The notes beneath the pieces were generated by a model. The model had not been told where the DNA came from. It did no database searches and saw nothing but the letters and a program-made list of their open reading frames with translations. Source: JAATFY01 sp049276515 (lineage in GTDB: Bacteria; Pseudomonadota; Alphaproteobacteria; UBA9219). From it: 7,569 bases of DNA. The position numbers and the translations under genes were made by a program. Of the stretch, positions 1 through 6,434 are shown piece by piece (the first letter of the stretch is position 1; the number at the start of each line of letters is the position of its first letter). The stretch spans positions 1-7,569 of the forward strand of contig JBASWO010000181.1 of assembly GCA_049276515.1 (NCBI GenBank), given 5' to 3'.

Positions 1-1
1 C

Positions 2-97
2 TTCAAAGGAACTGAAACAAAAACAACATCGCTCGTTGAGTTTTCCGCGTTTGATACGATTGGATACACAGAAGAAAGGGGGAGAACGCTAGCGTAA
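2..97 (+). CDS. Possible 3' end of an upstream gene (partial, frame uncertain)
   Basis: From the left edge, one + frame stays open to a TAA at 95-97 and would encode a tail of 31 residues ending in EERGRTLA. A second + frame is also open, to a TAG at 90-92, and would give a basic tail ending in DTQKKGGER. Third-position GC is about 40% in both, so codon use does not separate them. A reverse-strand frame is open here too. I recognise no family in any of them. A gene running in from the left and ending near position 90-97 is plausible because the sequence after it changes to non-coding character, but the fragment is too short to prove it. Confidence 0.25.
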   Translation, partial: FKGTETKTTSLVEFSAFDTIGYTEERGRTLA

Positions 98-278
98 GCC
101 GCCACCGTAAAGGCGCGCCGTATAGGATGACTAGGCAAATGCAGCTGCCCCAAATCCCAACCCCACAAAACGAATCAACCCCTGAATCGTAATGCATACC
201 TTTTGCGATAATCTACCGCCGTGATCAATGTTCATGTTTTGTTCTTTACATTTTGTAAGGACTGTTTTAAATTTGCAC
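98..278. other. Intergenic region upstream of the radical SAM gene
   Basis: I see no convincing gene here. It contains the 8-bp palindrome GGCGCGCC (112-119) and three CGTAA/CGTAT words starting at 93, 106 and 119, exactly 13 bp apart. A promoter-like extended -10 lies at 204-212. A reverse-strand reading frame of 64 codons crosses the region, but it has no visible ribosome binding site and a composition unlike a real protein (rich in Cys, Trp, Phe and Leu). Confidence 0.4.
204..212 (+). promoter_or_regulatory. Extended -10 promoter candidate for the radical SAM gene
   Basis: The sequence TGCGATAAT fits an extended -10 (TGn followed by GATAAT, one mismatch to TATAAT). No good -35 is visible; CTGAAT at 182-187 is 19 bp upstream. 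Transcription would begin near 219. That leaves about 60 nt of leader before the ATG at 279 but only about 9 nt before the ATG at 228, which favours the downstream start. Confidence 0.35.
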
Positions 279-1373
279 ATGGTCGATACCATTCCCCCAC
301 AAGCCCAAAACGGCCGTGGCGCAGTCAGTGCCCCGGAAGGTCGGTTTGAGCGTTACACCTCAGTAACAACCGATGATGGTTGGATGGGAACACTCCTGCA
401 GGAAGAAGAGTGGGAGCAAAAACTCAAAACTAATCTCCATATCGACACCAGCCGTACAGTGATTAATTACATCACCTCTCCAGATGTAGGACAAATGCGC
501 TCGATCAATATTTATCGTGGCTGTGAGCATGGTTGTATTTATTGTTTCGCCCGCCCCTCACATAGTTATTTGGGATTTTCAGCTGGTCTCGATTTCGAGA
601 CGGAAATTTTCTATAAACCCGATGCGCCTCAGGTTCTATTACGTGAGTTAGCCGCAAAAAATTATCAGCCTGAAACCATTACCCTCGGCAGTAATACAGA
701 TTGTTATCAACCTGTCGAACGCGGCCTTGGTTTAACGCGCCGCATTGTTGAAATTCTTGCCCAATATAATCATCCCTTGATGATCATCACAAAATCAGCA
801 CTCGTCGCACGTGACATTGATATTCTCGCACCGATGGCCGCTAAAGGTCTGGCTAAGGTTGCCCTTTCACTCACCACGCTTGATCCTGATCTTGCGCGCG
901 TTATGGAGCCACGTGCGGCTGCACCTTATCGTCGACTTGCAACGATCAAAGCTCTCAGTGACGCAGGTATTCCTGTGATGGTCATGACGGCGCCCCTTAT
1001 TCCTGCTCTCACAGATATGGAAATGGAAAATCTTTTAGAAGCCGCTTTTGAACATGGTGCACGAAGCGCTGCCTATACAGTTGTGCGTCTTCCGCATGAA
1101 CTTAAAAATCTTTTTGAAGAATGGCTCAGAACACATAGGCCCGAGCGCGCATCGCACGTCCTCTCTTTGATACGCCAAGTACGCGGCGGCAAACTCTATA
1201 ATGCGGAATGGGGTGAACGTATGGTTGGCACAGGTCCCTATGCTGATCTTATCAGCCAACGCTTTGATTTAGCTTGCAAACGCATCGGTTTTAACAAGCA
1301 AAAGAGCTATTTACGCAGGGATTTATTCAATCCGCCGGGTCAAAACGGGCAAATTGCGTTTCAATTCAACTGA
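279..1373 (+). CDS. PA0069 family radical SAM protein
   Basis: This is a radical SAM enzyme of 364 residues in the PA0069 family, related to SplB (spore photoproduct lyase). Its substrate is not known. The N-terminal signature NGRGAVSAPEGRFERY is followed by the iron-sulfur motif YRGCEHGCIYCFARPSH; the cysteines at residues 82, 86 and 89 (CxxxCxxC) should bind the 4Fe-4S cluster that cleaves S-adenosylmethionine. Further family blocks are GLDFETEIFYKPDAP, GSNTDCYQPVER, TKSALVARDIDIL, ALSLTTLD and, near the C-terminus, GTGPYADLI. The open frame extends up to an ATG at 228, but the extra 17 residues are not family-like. AAGGA at 257-261 lies upstream of 279, though its 17-nt spacing is long. 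The gene stands alone: 172 bp separate it from the next one. It is not EpmB, which has a different aminomutase signature. Confidence 0.9.
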   Translation: MVDTIPPQAQNGRGAVSAPEGRFERYTSVTTDDGWMGTLLQEEEWEQKLKTNLHIDTSRTVINYITSPDVGQMRSINIYRGCEHGCIYCFARPSHSYLGFSAGLDFETEIFYKPDAPQVLLRELAAKNYQPETITLGSNTDCYQPVERGLGLTRRIVEILAQYNHPLMIITKSALVARDIDILAPMAAKGLAKVALSLTTLDPDLARVMEPRAAAPYRRLATIKALSDAGIPVMVMTAPLIPALTDMEMENLLEAAFEHGARSAAYTVVRLPHELKNLFEEWLRTHRPERASHVLSLIRQVRGGKLYNAEWGERMVGTGPYADLISQRFDLACKRIGFNKQKSYLRRDLFNPPGQNGQIAFQFN

Positions 1374-1545
1374 CCCACTAGGAATGGTAGTGACTTAAGA
1401 AGCACGCTCGGCTTCATTCACGGCGGGAAATTTCTGCCCAGATTGATTCAAAAGACGTTTCTCGTTTTTGCTGCTCTCTTCGCACCTGCACCCTCGTGGA
1501 AAAAATCCTTTTTTTAGCGTATGATGTTTTTTCTGGGGTGAATTC
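1374..1545. other. Intergenic region between radical SAM and barrel-protein genes
   Basis: A weak inverted repeat, CACTA (1376-1380) and TAGTG (1388-1392) with a 7-nt loop, lies just after the radical SAM stop codon. No T-tract follows, so it is not a convincing terminator. GAAATTTC, an 8-bp palindrome, lies near 1427-1434. An A-tract and a T-tract at about 1500-1515 form a bendable AT stretch directly before the promoter candidate at 1497-1525. Confidence 0.4.
1497..1525 (+). promoter_or_regulatory. Promoter candidate for the barrel-protein/epmA/prdX operon
   Basis: TATGAT at 1520-1525 matches the -10 consensus at five of six positions. TGGAAA at 1497-1502 matches the -35 at four of six, with a 17-bp spacer rich in A and T tracts. 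Transcription would start near 1532, only about 14 nt before the ATG, so the leader would hold little more than the ribosome binding site GGGGTG (1535-1540). The call rests on motif matches only. Confidence 0.3.
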
Positions 1546-2196
1546 ATGGCGATGATTATTTCTCAATCATGTTTTCAGAAAAAATGTGGCGCGGTTTTCG
1601 TTTGCGCCCTCCTGATTACAGCTCATCCCGCTCAAGCCGATATCACTGTAGGCAGCTCTTCTTCATCACGCGTCCTGAGAGAAGCTTTGGCATCACGAAG
1701 TGCGCACAGTATTTATCAAGGCAAAAATGATGGGCTGAATGTATCGGGCGGACTTTTCTCTGGCCGCGCTTCTGGTGTTGATCCTTCCATTCCTAATTAT
1801 TTGAAAGATGGTACCAGCACCTTCAGCCGTGACCGCACCGCTGAAATGGAAGGTGATCAGCGCGTCTATGCTCTGATGCTGGACAGTAAATACAGTTTCA
1901 AATCTGATCTTGGCACTGGCCTGCCTATTAAACCTTATATGTCGGGTGGCATCGGTATGGCGATGTGGGAACGCTCCAGCACACCCTCACTCAGCAGTCT
2001 CAACATGAAGGGTGGCGCCATGGTCCCCTTGGCACGCGTTGGCGCTGGGGTGAATTATCAAATGAGTGAAGCTTGGGATATGTCGTTGGATTATAAGGCT
2101 GGGTTCTCAATGGGTGGCGATCCTGCAATCACGAGCAACAGCGCCCAGCGCGTGAACTTACATACCGTCAATATAGGCATGCATTATCAATTCTAA
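1546..2196 (+). CDS. Small outer-membrane beta-barrel protein
   Basis: This is a predicted exported outer-membrane protein of 216 residues. A signal peptide covers residues 1-31: a lysine pair at 12-13, a hydrophobic core (GAVFVCALLITA) and a cleavage site AQA before Asp32. The mature part of about 185 residues begins with a serine-rich stretch (GSSSSSR). It then shows alternating, glycine-rich amphipathic strands, for example around 106-118, 128-141, 159-171, 177-189 and 203-216. It ends in HTVNIGMHYQF, with the C-terminal phenylalanine typical of barrels recognised by the BAM complex. Size and pattern suit an 8-stranded opacity/OmpA-like barrel, but I do not recognise the exact family. The start is supported by GGGGTG five bases upstream; an ATG two codons later is possible. 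The epmA gene begins 11 bp after the stop, so the two are probably co-transcribed. Confidence 0.75.
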   Translation: MAMIISQSCFQKKCGAVFVCALLITAHPAQADITVGSSSSSRVLREALASRSAHSIYQGKNDGLNVSGGLFSGRASGVDPSIPNYLKDGTSTFSRDRTAEMEGDQRVYALMLDSKYSFKSDLGTGLPIKPYMSGGIGMAMWERSSTPSLSSLNMKGGAMVPLARVGAGVNYQMSEAWDMSLDYKAGFSMGGDPAITSNSAQRVNLHTVNIGMHYQF

Positions 2197-2207
2197 TCTG
2201 CTAATGC

Positions 2208-3257
2208 GTGGCCATGACATCCGCATGGCATCCTTCTCATTTTGCACGCCGTAAGCCGCACTTAGAAACACGCCAACGTGTGATCCAAGCCTTGCGTAGT
2301 TATTTCGCTACGGAAGGTTTTGCAGAAGTTGATACCCCTGCCTTACAAATCTCGCCAGGTAATGAAGCGCATCTTCATGCGTTTAAAACCGAGTTCCGCG
2401 ACCCTCATGGCGGATCACCCTCACAAACCTATTATCTTCATACCAGCCCAGAATTCGCGATGAAGAAACTGTTGGTTGCCGGTTTGCCAAAAATTTTTCA
2501 GATCGCTCACTGTTTTCGCAATGGCGAACGCTCCTCACGCCATCATCCAGAATTTTTGATGCTGGAATGGTATCGGACTGAAGCAACAACTCAAGATATC
2601 ATGCGCGATTGCACTCTTTTGGTGCGCGCTGCTGTTAAAGCTGCTGGTCGTGAATTACTGAATGCCAACAATATGGTCTGCAATCCGTTCCGACCCTGGG
2701 AAATGCTGACGGTCGCTGGTGCTTTTAAGCGCTATGCCGATATCGATCTACTTGATACAGCACCAGACCCACGCAATCCGGATACAGCGCTACTCTCCAA
2801 AGAAGTCAAACGGATTGGCATACGTGTCAGTGATGGTGATACGTGGGACGATCTCTTCTTTCGCGTGATGAGTGAAAAGATTGAGCCCTTTCTTGGTAAG
2901 GACGTTCCTGTTTTCTTATGCGATTACCCCATCAGCATGGCAGCCCTCGCACGGCCCAAAGCAGAAGATCCACGTTTAGCCGAGCGTTTTGAGCTTTATA
3001 TCTGCGGCTATGAAATAGCCAATGCTTTTGCAGAACTTACCGATGTTGATGAACAGCTGCGTCGCTTTCAAGATGATATGGATTTGAAAGAAAAATTATA
3101 TGGTGAGCGCTACCCCATTGATGTTGATTTCATTGAAGCCTTACGTTTTGGCCTGCCCGAGAGCGCTGGCATAGCCCTCGGTGTTGACCGGCTCATTATG
3201 CTCTGCGCAGGCACAGAAAATATTGATGATGTACAATGGATGCCGGTAGCACGCTAA
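2208..3257 (+). CDS. epmA: EF-P--(R)-beta-lysine ligase EpmA (EF-P lysine aminoacylase)
   Basis: EpmA (GenX/PoxA/YjeA) is a paralogue of class II lysyl-tRNA synthetase. It activates (R)-beta-lysine with ATP and joins it to a conserved lysine of elongation factor P, which then relieves ribosome stalling at proline runs. Visible blocks are a motif 1 region (GFAEVDTPALQISPGNEAHL, about 37-56), TSPEFAMKKLL (79-89), motif 2 (FRNGE at 103-107 and HPEFLMLEWY at 113-122), ELYICGYEIANAFAEL (262-277) and motif 3 (GIALGVDRLIML, 321-332). The anticodon-binding domain of LysRS is absent, which separates it from lysS. At 349 residues it is slightly longer than the E. coli protein. The frame is closed by TAA at 2202-2204, so the start is GTG 2208 or ATG 2214; neither has a clear Shine-Dalgarno site, suggesting translation coupled to the gene upstream. 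Neither efp nor epmB is in the window. Confidence 0.93.
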   Translation: MAMTSAWHPSHFARRKPHLETRQRVIQALRSYFATEGFAEVDTPALQISPGNEAHLHAFKTEFRDPHGGSPSQTYYLHTSPEFAMKKLLVAGLPKIFQIAHCFRNGERSSRHHPEFLMLEWYRTEATTQDIMRDCTLLVRAAVKAAGRELLNANNMVCNPFRPWEMLTVAGAFKRYADIDLLDTAPDPRNPDTALLSKEVKRIGIRVSDGDTWDDLFFRVMSEKIEPFLGKDVPVFLCDYPISMAALARPKAEDPRLAERFELYICGYEIANAFAELTDVDEQLRRFQDDMDLKEKLYGERYPIDVDFIEALRFGLPESAGIALGVDRLIMLCAGTENIDDVQWMPVAR

Positions 3258-3760
3258 TGCCTGCAACACCTCTTCAACTCTTCTCACTCTTTGATCAATT
3301 GGGTATTCAACATAACACCATCGATCATCCACCTATGTTCACAGTCGAAGATGGGCGCGATTGGCACGACAAAATTCCCGGCCTTCATTGCAAAAATCTT
3401 TTTATCAAAGATAAGAAAGGCGGCATCTGGTTGGTCGTGATGCCTGGCGATAAGCGTGCCGATCTCAACCGGCTCGAAAAGCAATTAGGTGCACCACGCT
3501 TCTCTTTTGGCAAACCCGATCTGTTGTTAGAAGTATTGGGAGTGACACCAGGCTCAGTCACACCTTACGCTCTCATCAATGATAAAGATAAACGCGTCAC
3601 GGTCGTGCTAGATGATGAGATGCTGCGCAGCGACACAGTCAATTTTCATCCGCTACATAACGCCGCATCAACCACAATGACATCAGTCGATCTTGTAAAA
3701 TTTATTGAGCATTTGGGTTACAAACCCATCATCAAAGATTGTGGGCCTGAGGTTTTTTAG
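3257..3760 (+). CDS. prdX: Prolyl-tRNA editing protein ProXp-ala (PrdX, YbaK/INS superfamily)
   Basis: This is a stand-alone trans-editing protein of 167 residues that, in this family, hydrolyses Ala-tRNA(Pro) made in error by prolyl-tRNA synthetase. The YbaK/INS fold spans nearly the whole chain. Visible family features are HPPMFTVED (24-32), CKNLFIKDKKG with Lys46 at the position of the key catalytic-site lysine (45-55), GDKRADLNRLEKQLG (64-78), the GxxxP-type loop PGSVTPYALIND (98-109), and NFHPLHNAASTT (129-140). I chose the ATG at 3257 because it overlaps the epmA stop codon (TAATG) and gives the normal N-terminus PLQLFSLFDQLGI. An in-frame ATG at 3236 would add seven non-conserved residues and lies inside epmA. 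Translation is probably coupled to epmA by termination and re-initiation. The alternative label, a general YbaK Cys-tRNA(Pro) deacylase, fits the motifs less well. Confidence 0.88.
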   Translation: MPATPLQLFSLFDQLGIQHNTIDHPPMFTVEDGRDWHDKIPGLHCKNLFIKDKKGGIWLVVMPGDKRADLNRLEKQLGAPRFSFGKPDLLLEVLGVTPGSVTPYALINDKDKRVTVVLDDEMLRSDTVNFHPLHNAASTTMTSVDLVKFIEHLGYKPIIKDCGPEVF

Positions 3761-3872
3761 GGTCCTAGGTACTGGCCCCTCAAAGTGTGCTTTGCATGAG
3801 CTTTTGAATCGGCATAAGCCCTTCAATTCACTTGGCTTTTTGACTGGTCTTTCATAACAATTCATTAGGTGT

Positions 3873-3901
3873 TTTTAGCTCTTTTGGCTAAGATGTTTTT
3901 T
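3873..3901 (+). terminator. Weak intrinsic terminator candidate after prdX
   Basis: The arms TTAGC (3875-3879) and GCTAA (3887-3891) pair around a 7-nt loop. The stem can extend by a U-G and a U-A pair (3873-3874 with 3892-3893). Six T residues follow at 3896-3901 after a two-base gap. Only two of the seven pairs are G-C, so the stem is weak. It lies 112 bp after the prdX stop and before gyrB. Confidence 0.3.
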
Positions 3902-3914
3902 CGATTCGTAAAGA

Positions 3915-3936
3915 GGCAATTTTGCCAATTCTGGCA
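3915..3936 (+). repeat. Overlapping small inverted repeats before gyrB
   Basis: GGCA (3915-3918) can pair with TGCC (3923-3926). The same TGCC, extended to TGCCA (3923-3927), can instead pair with TGGCA (3932-3936) around the loop ATTC. The two hairpins exclude each other. They may be a small protein-binding dyad or chance. Confidence 0.3.
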
Positions 3937-3983
3937 GGGGTTTACACCCTATCCGGCAATCGCAAAAAAGGTACAAGAACTGC

Positions 3984-6434
3984 ATGTCGCAAGCCGCCGT
4001 TGAAGTCACCCCCGAAATCCAAGCCCAACAAGCCGAATATGGCGCCGATAGTATCACCGTCCTCAGAGGTCTTGATGCCGTACGCAAACGCCCCGGCATG
4101 TATATCGGTGACACCGATGATGGATCGGGTCTGCATCACATGGTCTATGAAGTTGTCGACAATGCTGTCGACGAATCTTTAGCCGGACATTGCACGCAGA
4201 TTGATGTGATTTTAAATGCAGATGGTTCTGTCACCGTCCGCGATAATGGTCGTGGCATCCCCGTCGATCTTCATGCTGAAGAAAAAGTTTCTGCTGCCGA
4301 AGTTGTTATGACACAGCTCCATGCAGGCGGTAAGTTTAATCAAAATTCTTATAAAGTATCTGGCGGTTTACACGGCGTTGGTGTCTCGGTCGTTAACGCT
4401 TTGTCTGAATTTCTTGATCTACGCATTTGGCGTCAAGGCTCCGAATGGACCATGCGCTTTAAAATGGGCGAAGCTGAAGCACCTTTAAAAGCTGTTGGAA
4501 AATCAGATCGCACAGGCACGGAAGTCACCTTCCTTCCTTCGCCAACCATTTTCACTAAGGTTGAATTTGATTTTGATACGCTTGAACATCGCTTACGCGA
4601 ATTGGCGTTTCTCAATTCTGGCGTCAATCTTATCTTGACGGATGCACGCGGTGTTGAGCCGCGCTCTGAGCGCCTTTTCTACGAAGGTGGTTTACAGGCT
4701 TTCGTCACTTTCTTGGATCAAGCTAAACAAGCTGTGCATCAACCCGTTATCATGGCTCGCAAAGAGCAAGATGGCATTACAGTTGAGTGCGCAATGGAAT
4801 GGAATGACAGCTATCATGAGAATATGCTGTGCTTTACCAATAATATTCCTCAAAAAGATGGTGGCACCCACTTAGCTGGCTTTCGTGCCGCTTTAACGCG
4901 TACCGTCAATCAATATGCTGAAAACAGCGGCATTACGAAGAAAGATAAAATCGCTCTCAGTGGCGAAGATATGCGTGAAGGCCTCACCTGCGTCTTATCT
5001 GTCAAAGTTCCAGATCCTAAATTCTCCTCACAGACCAAAGAAAAACTGGTTTCATCCGAAGTGAAGCCCGTTGTTGAAGCCGTCGTCAGTCAAGTACTCA
5101 ACACTTGGTTTGAAGAACATCCAGCGGATGCGAAGAAGATCGTAACGAAGGTAGCGGAAGCTGCTTTAGCGCGCGAAGCCGCGCGTAAAGCACGTGAACT
5201 GACCCGCCGTAAGGGTGCTCTGGATCCAACCTCCTTGCCCGGCAAATTGGCTGATTGCCAAGAACGCGATCCTGCCAAATCCGAAATCTTTATCGTCGAA
5301 GGCGATAGCGCCGGCGGATCCGCCAAACAAGGCCGCTCACGTAATTTCCAAGCGATCCTGCCGTTGCGTGGTAAAATCCTCAATGTTGAGCGCGCCCGTT
5401 TTGATAAAATGCTTTCCTCCGCTGAAATCGGCACGCTCATCACCGCTATTGGTTGTGGTGTCGGTCGCGAAGAGTTTGATGCTAATAAAGCGCGCTATCA
5501 CAAAATCATCATCATGACCGACGCCGATGTTGACGGTAGTCACATTCGCACGCTCTTGCTGACCTTCTTCTTCCGTCAAATGCCCGAATTAATTGAACGC
5601 GGCTATTTGTACATAGCGCAACCTCCTTTGTACCGCATTAAGCGCGGCAACAGCAAAGAGCGGTATCTGAAAGATGATCGCGCCATGGAAAATTATCTCA
5701 CCGAGCAAGGTGTCGAAGAAGCAACCGTTACACTTCATGACGGCAAAGTCCTGCAAGGTCCTAAGCTGCGCGAATTGGTTGAACAGTCCCGCGTAATGAA
5801 ATCAGCTATTCAGGCTCTCAATCGTAAAGTAGGCCAACAGGCAATTGTGGAGCAGGCTGCAATTGCTGGCGCTCTCAATGTCGAGCTCACCACCAATATT
5901 GAACAAGCGAAAGCAGCAGCTGAATATGTTGCTAAACGCCTTGATACACTTTTGCCTATGGGCGAGCGCGGCTGGAAAGGGGAAGCCACCCAAAAAGGCG
6001 GTATGCTCTTTACCCGCACACGCCATGGCGTCACCAACCGCTTTACACTTGATGCCGATACCTTGCGTGCGGCAGAAGCCCGCCGCTTGGATGGTATGAC
6101 AGCCGATCTCCAAGCTTGGTTCCAAGCTCCCGCTAAACTTATGGTCAAAGATAAAGTGACACCATTGGCTGGACCCGTTGCCCTGGTCGACGGTATCATG
6201 GAGCAAGGCAAACAAGGCCTTACCATGCAGCGCTACAAAGGTCTTGGCGAGATGAACCCTGAACAGCTTTGGGAAACAACGCTGGATCCCTCGATCCGCT
6301 CACTCCTGCAAGTGAAGGTGCATCAAGCGGATGTTGCTGAGACTGTGTTTTCGACCCTGATGGGCGATGTGGTTGAGCCACGCCGCGACTTCATTCAAGA
6401 AAACGCGCTGAACGCCACCAATATTGATGCGTGA
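3984..6434 (+). CDS. gyrB: DNA gyrase subunit B
   Basis: GyrB is the ATPase subunit of DNA gyrase, which with GyrA introduces negative supercoils. The 816-residue chain is complete. The GHKL ATPase domain shows YEVVDNAVDE (55-64, catalytic Glu56 and Mg-binding Asn60), DNGRGIP (87-93) and GGLHGVGVSVVNALS (127-141). The transducer domain carries the QTK loop (350-352). The TOPRIM domain has EGDSAGG (439-445) and DADVDG (513-518), with Glu439, Asp513 and Asp515 as the metal ligands. A long insert at about 577-735 is the Gram-negative type. The tail QRYKGLGEMNPEQLW (749-763) and VEPRRDFIQENAL is typical. Length and insert separate it from ParE, which is much shorter. The purine-rich AAAAAAGG at 3964-3971 is the likely ribosome binding site, with a 12-nt spacer. 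No recF or dnaN precedes it. The last codons overlap the next gene by 8 bp. Confidence 0.98.
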   Translation: MSQAAVEVTPEIQAQQAEYGADSITVLRGLDAVRKRPGMYIGDTDDGSGLHHMVYEVVDNAVDESLAGHCTQIDVILNADGSVTVRDNGRGIPVDLHAEEKVSAAEVVMTQLHAGGKFNQNSYKVSGGLHGVGVSVVNALSEFLDLRIWRQGSEWTMRFKMGEAEAPLKAVGKSDRTGTEVTFLPSPTIFTKVEFDFDTLEHRLRELAFLNSGVNLILTDARGVEPRSERLFYEGGLQAFVTFLDQAKQAVHQPVIMARKEQDGITVECAMEWNDSYHENMLCFTNNIPQKDGGTHLAGFRAALTRTVNQYAENSGITKKDKIALSGEDMREGLTCVLSVKVPDPKFSSQTKEKLVSSEVKPVVEAVVSQVLNTWFEEHPADAKKIVTKVAEAALAREAARKARELTRRKGALDPTSLPGKLADCQERDPAKSEIFIVEGDSAGGSAKQGRSRNFQAILPLRGKILNVERARFDKMLSSAEIGTLITAIGCGVGREEFDANKARYHKIIIMTDADVDGSHIRTLLLTFFFRQMPELIERGYLYIAQPPLYRIKRGNSKERYLKDDRAMENYLTEQGVEEATVTLHDGKVLQGPKLRELVEQSRVMKSAIQALNRKVGQQAIVEQAAIAGALNVELTTNIEQAKAAAEYVAKRLDTLLPMGERGWKGEATQKGGMLFTRTRHGVTNRFTLDADTLRAAEARRLDGMTADLQAWFQAPAKLMVKDKVTPLAGPVALVDGIMEQGKQGLTMQRYKGLGEMNPEQLWETTLDPSIRSLLQVKVHQADVAETVFSTLMGDVVEPRRDFIQENALNATNIDA

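Larger units (their letters stand above)
3761..3983. other. Intergenic region upstream of gyrB
   Basis: This 223-bp stretch has no gene I can support. It holds several short hairpins: an imperfect one at about 3758-3779 (AGGG against CCCT outer arms, no T-tract), CAAAG-TGTG-CTTTG at 3781-3794, the terminator candidate at 3873-3901, and overlapping GGCA/TGCC/TGGCA arms at 3915-3936. TTGACT at 3840-3845 resembles a -35 but has only a poor -10 partner (CATTAG, 3863-3868). I could not place a convincing gyrB promoter. Confidence 0.4.

Noticed and set aside
3..197. Reverse-strand gene of 64 codons at the left end
   Set aside because: No ribosome binding site, a Cys/Trp/Phe/Leu-rich composition unlike a normal protein, and conflict with a likely + strand gene tail.
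98..278. Structured RNA gene (6S, SRP, RNase P or tmRNA) at the left end
   Set aside because: I looked for the conserved cores, such as the SRP GGAAGCAGC loop, RNase P helix P4 sequences and a tmRNA tag frame, and found none.
279..1373. Radical SAM gene near epmA as EpmB (EF-P lysine 2,3-aminomutase)
   Set aside because: The cysteine motif and the surrounding blocks are those of the PA0069/SplB-like family; the KamA/EpmB signature is not present. The proximity to epmA is not evidence of function.
2208..3257. epmA as a lysyl-tRNA synthetase
   Set aside because: The N-terminal anticodon-binding domain is missing and the length is about 350 residues against about 500 for LysRS.
3758..3779. Rho-independent terminator immediately after prdX
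   Set aside because: The hairpin is interrupted by a mismatch and a bulge, and no T-tract follows it; the T-run lies before it, inside the prdX end.
5802..6226. Long reverse-strand frames inside gyrB (up to 138 codons)
   Set aside because: They lie fully opposite conserved gyrB coding sequence; their openness follows from gyrB codon use, and the translations resemble no protein.
3984..6434. Topoisomerase IV ParE instead of GyrB
   Set aside because: The 816-residue length, the long insert at about 577-735 and the QRYKGLGEMNPEQLW tail context fit GyrB; ParE is much shorter.
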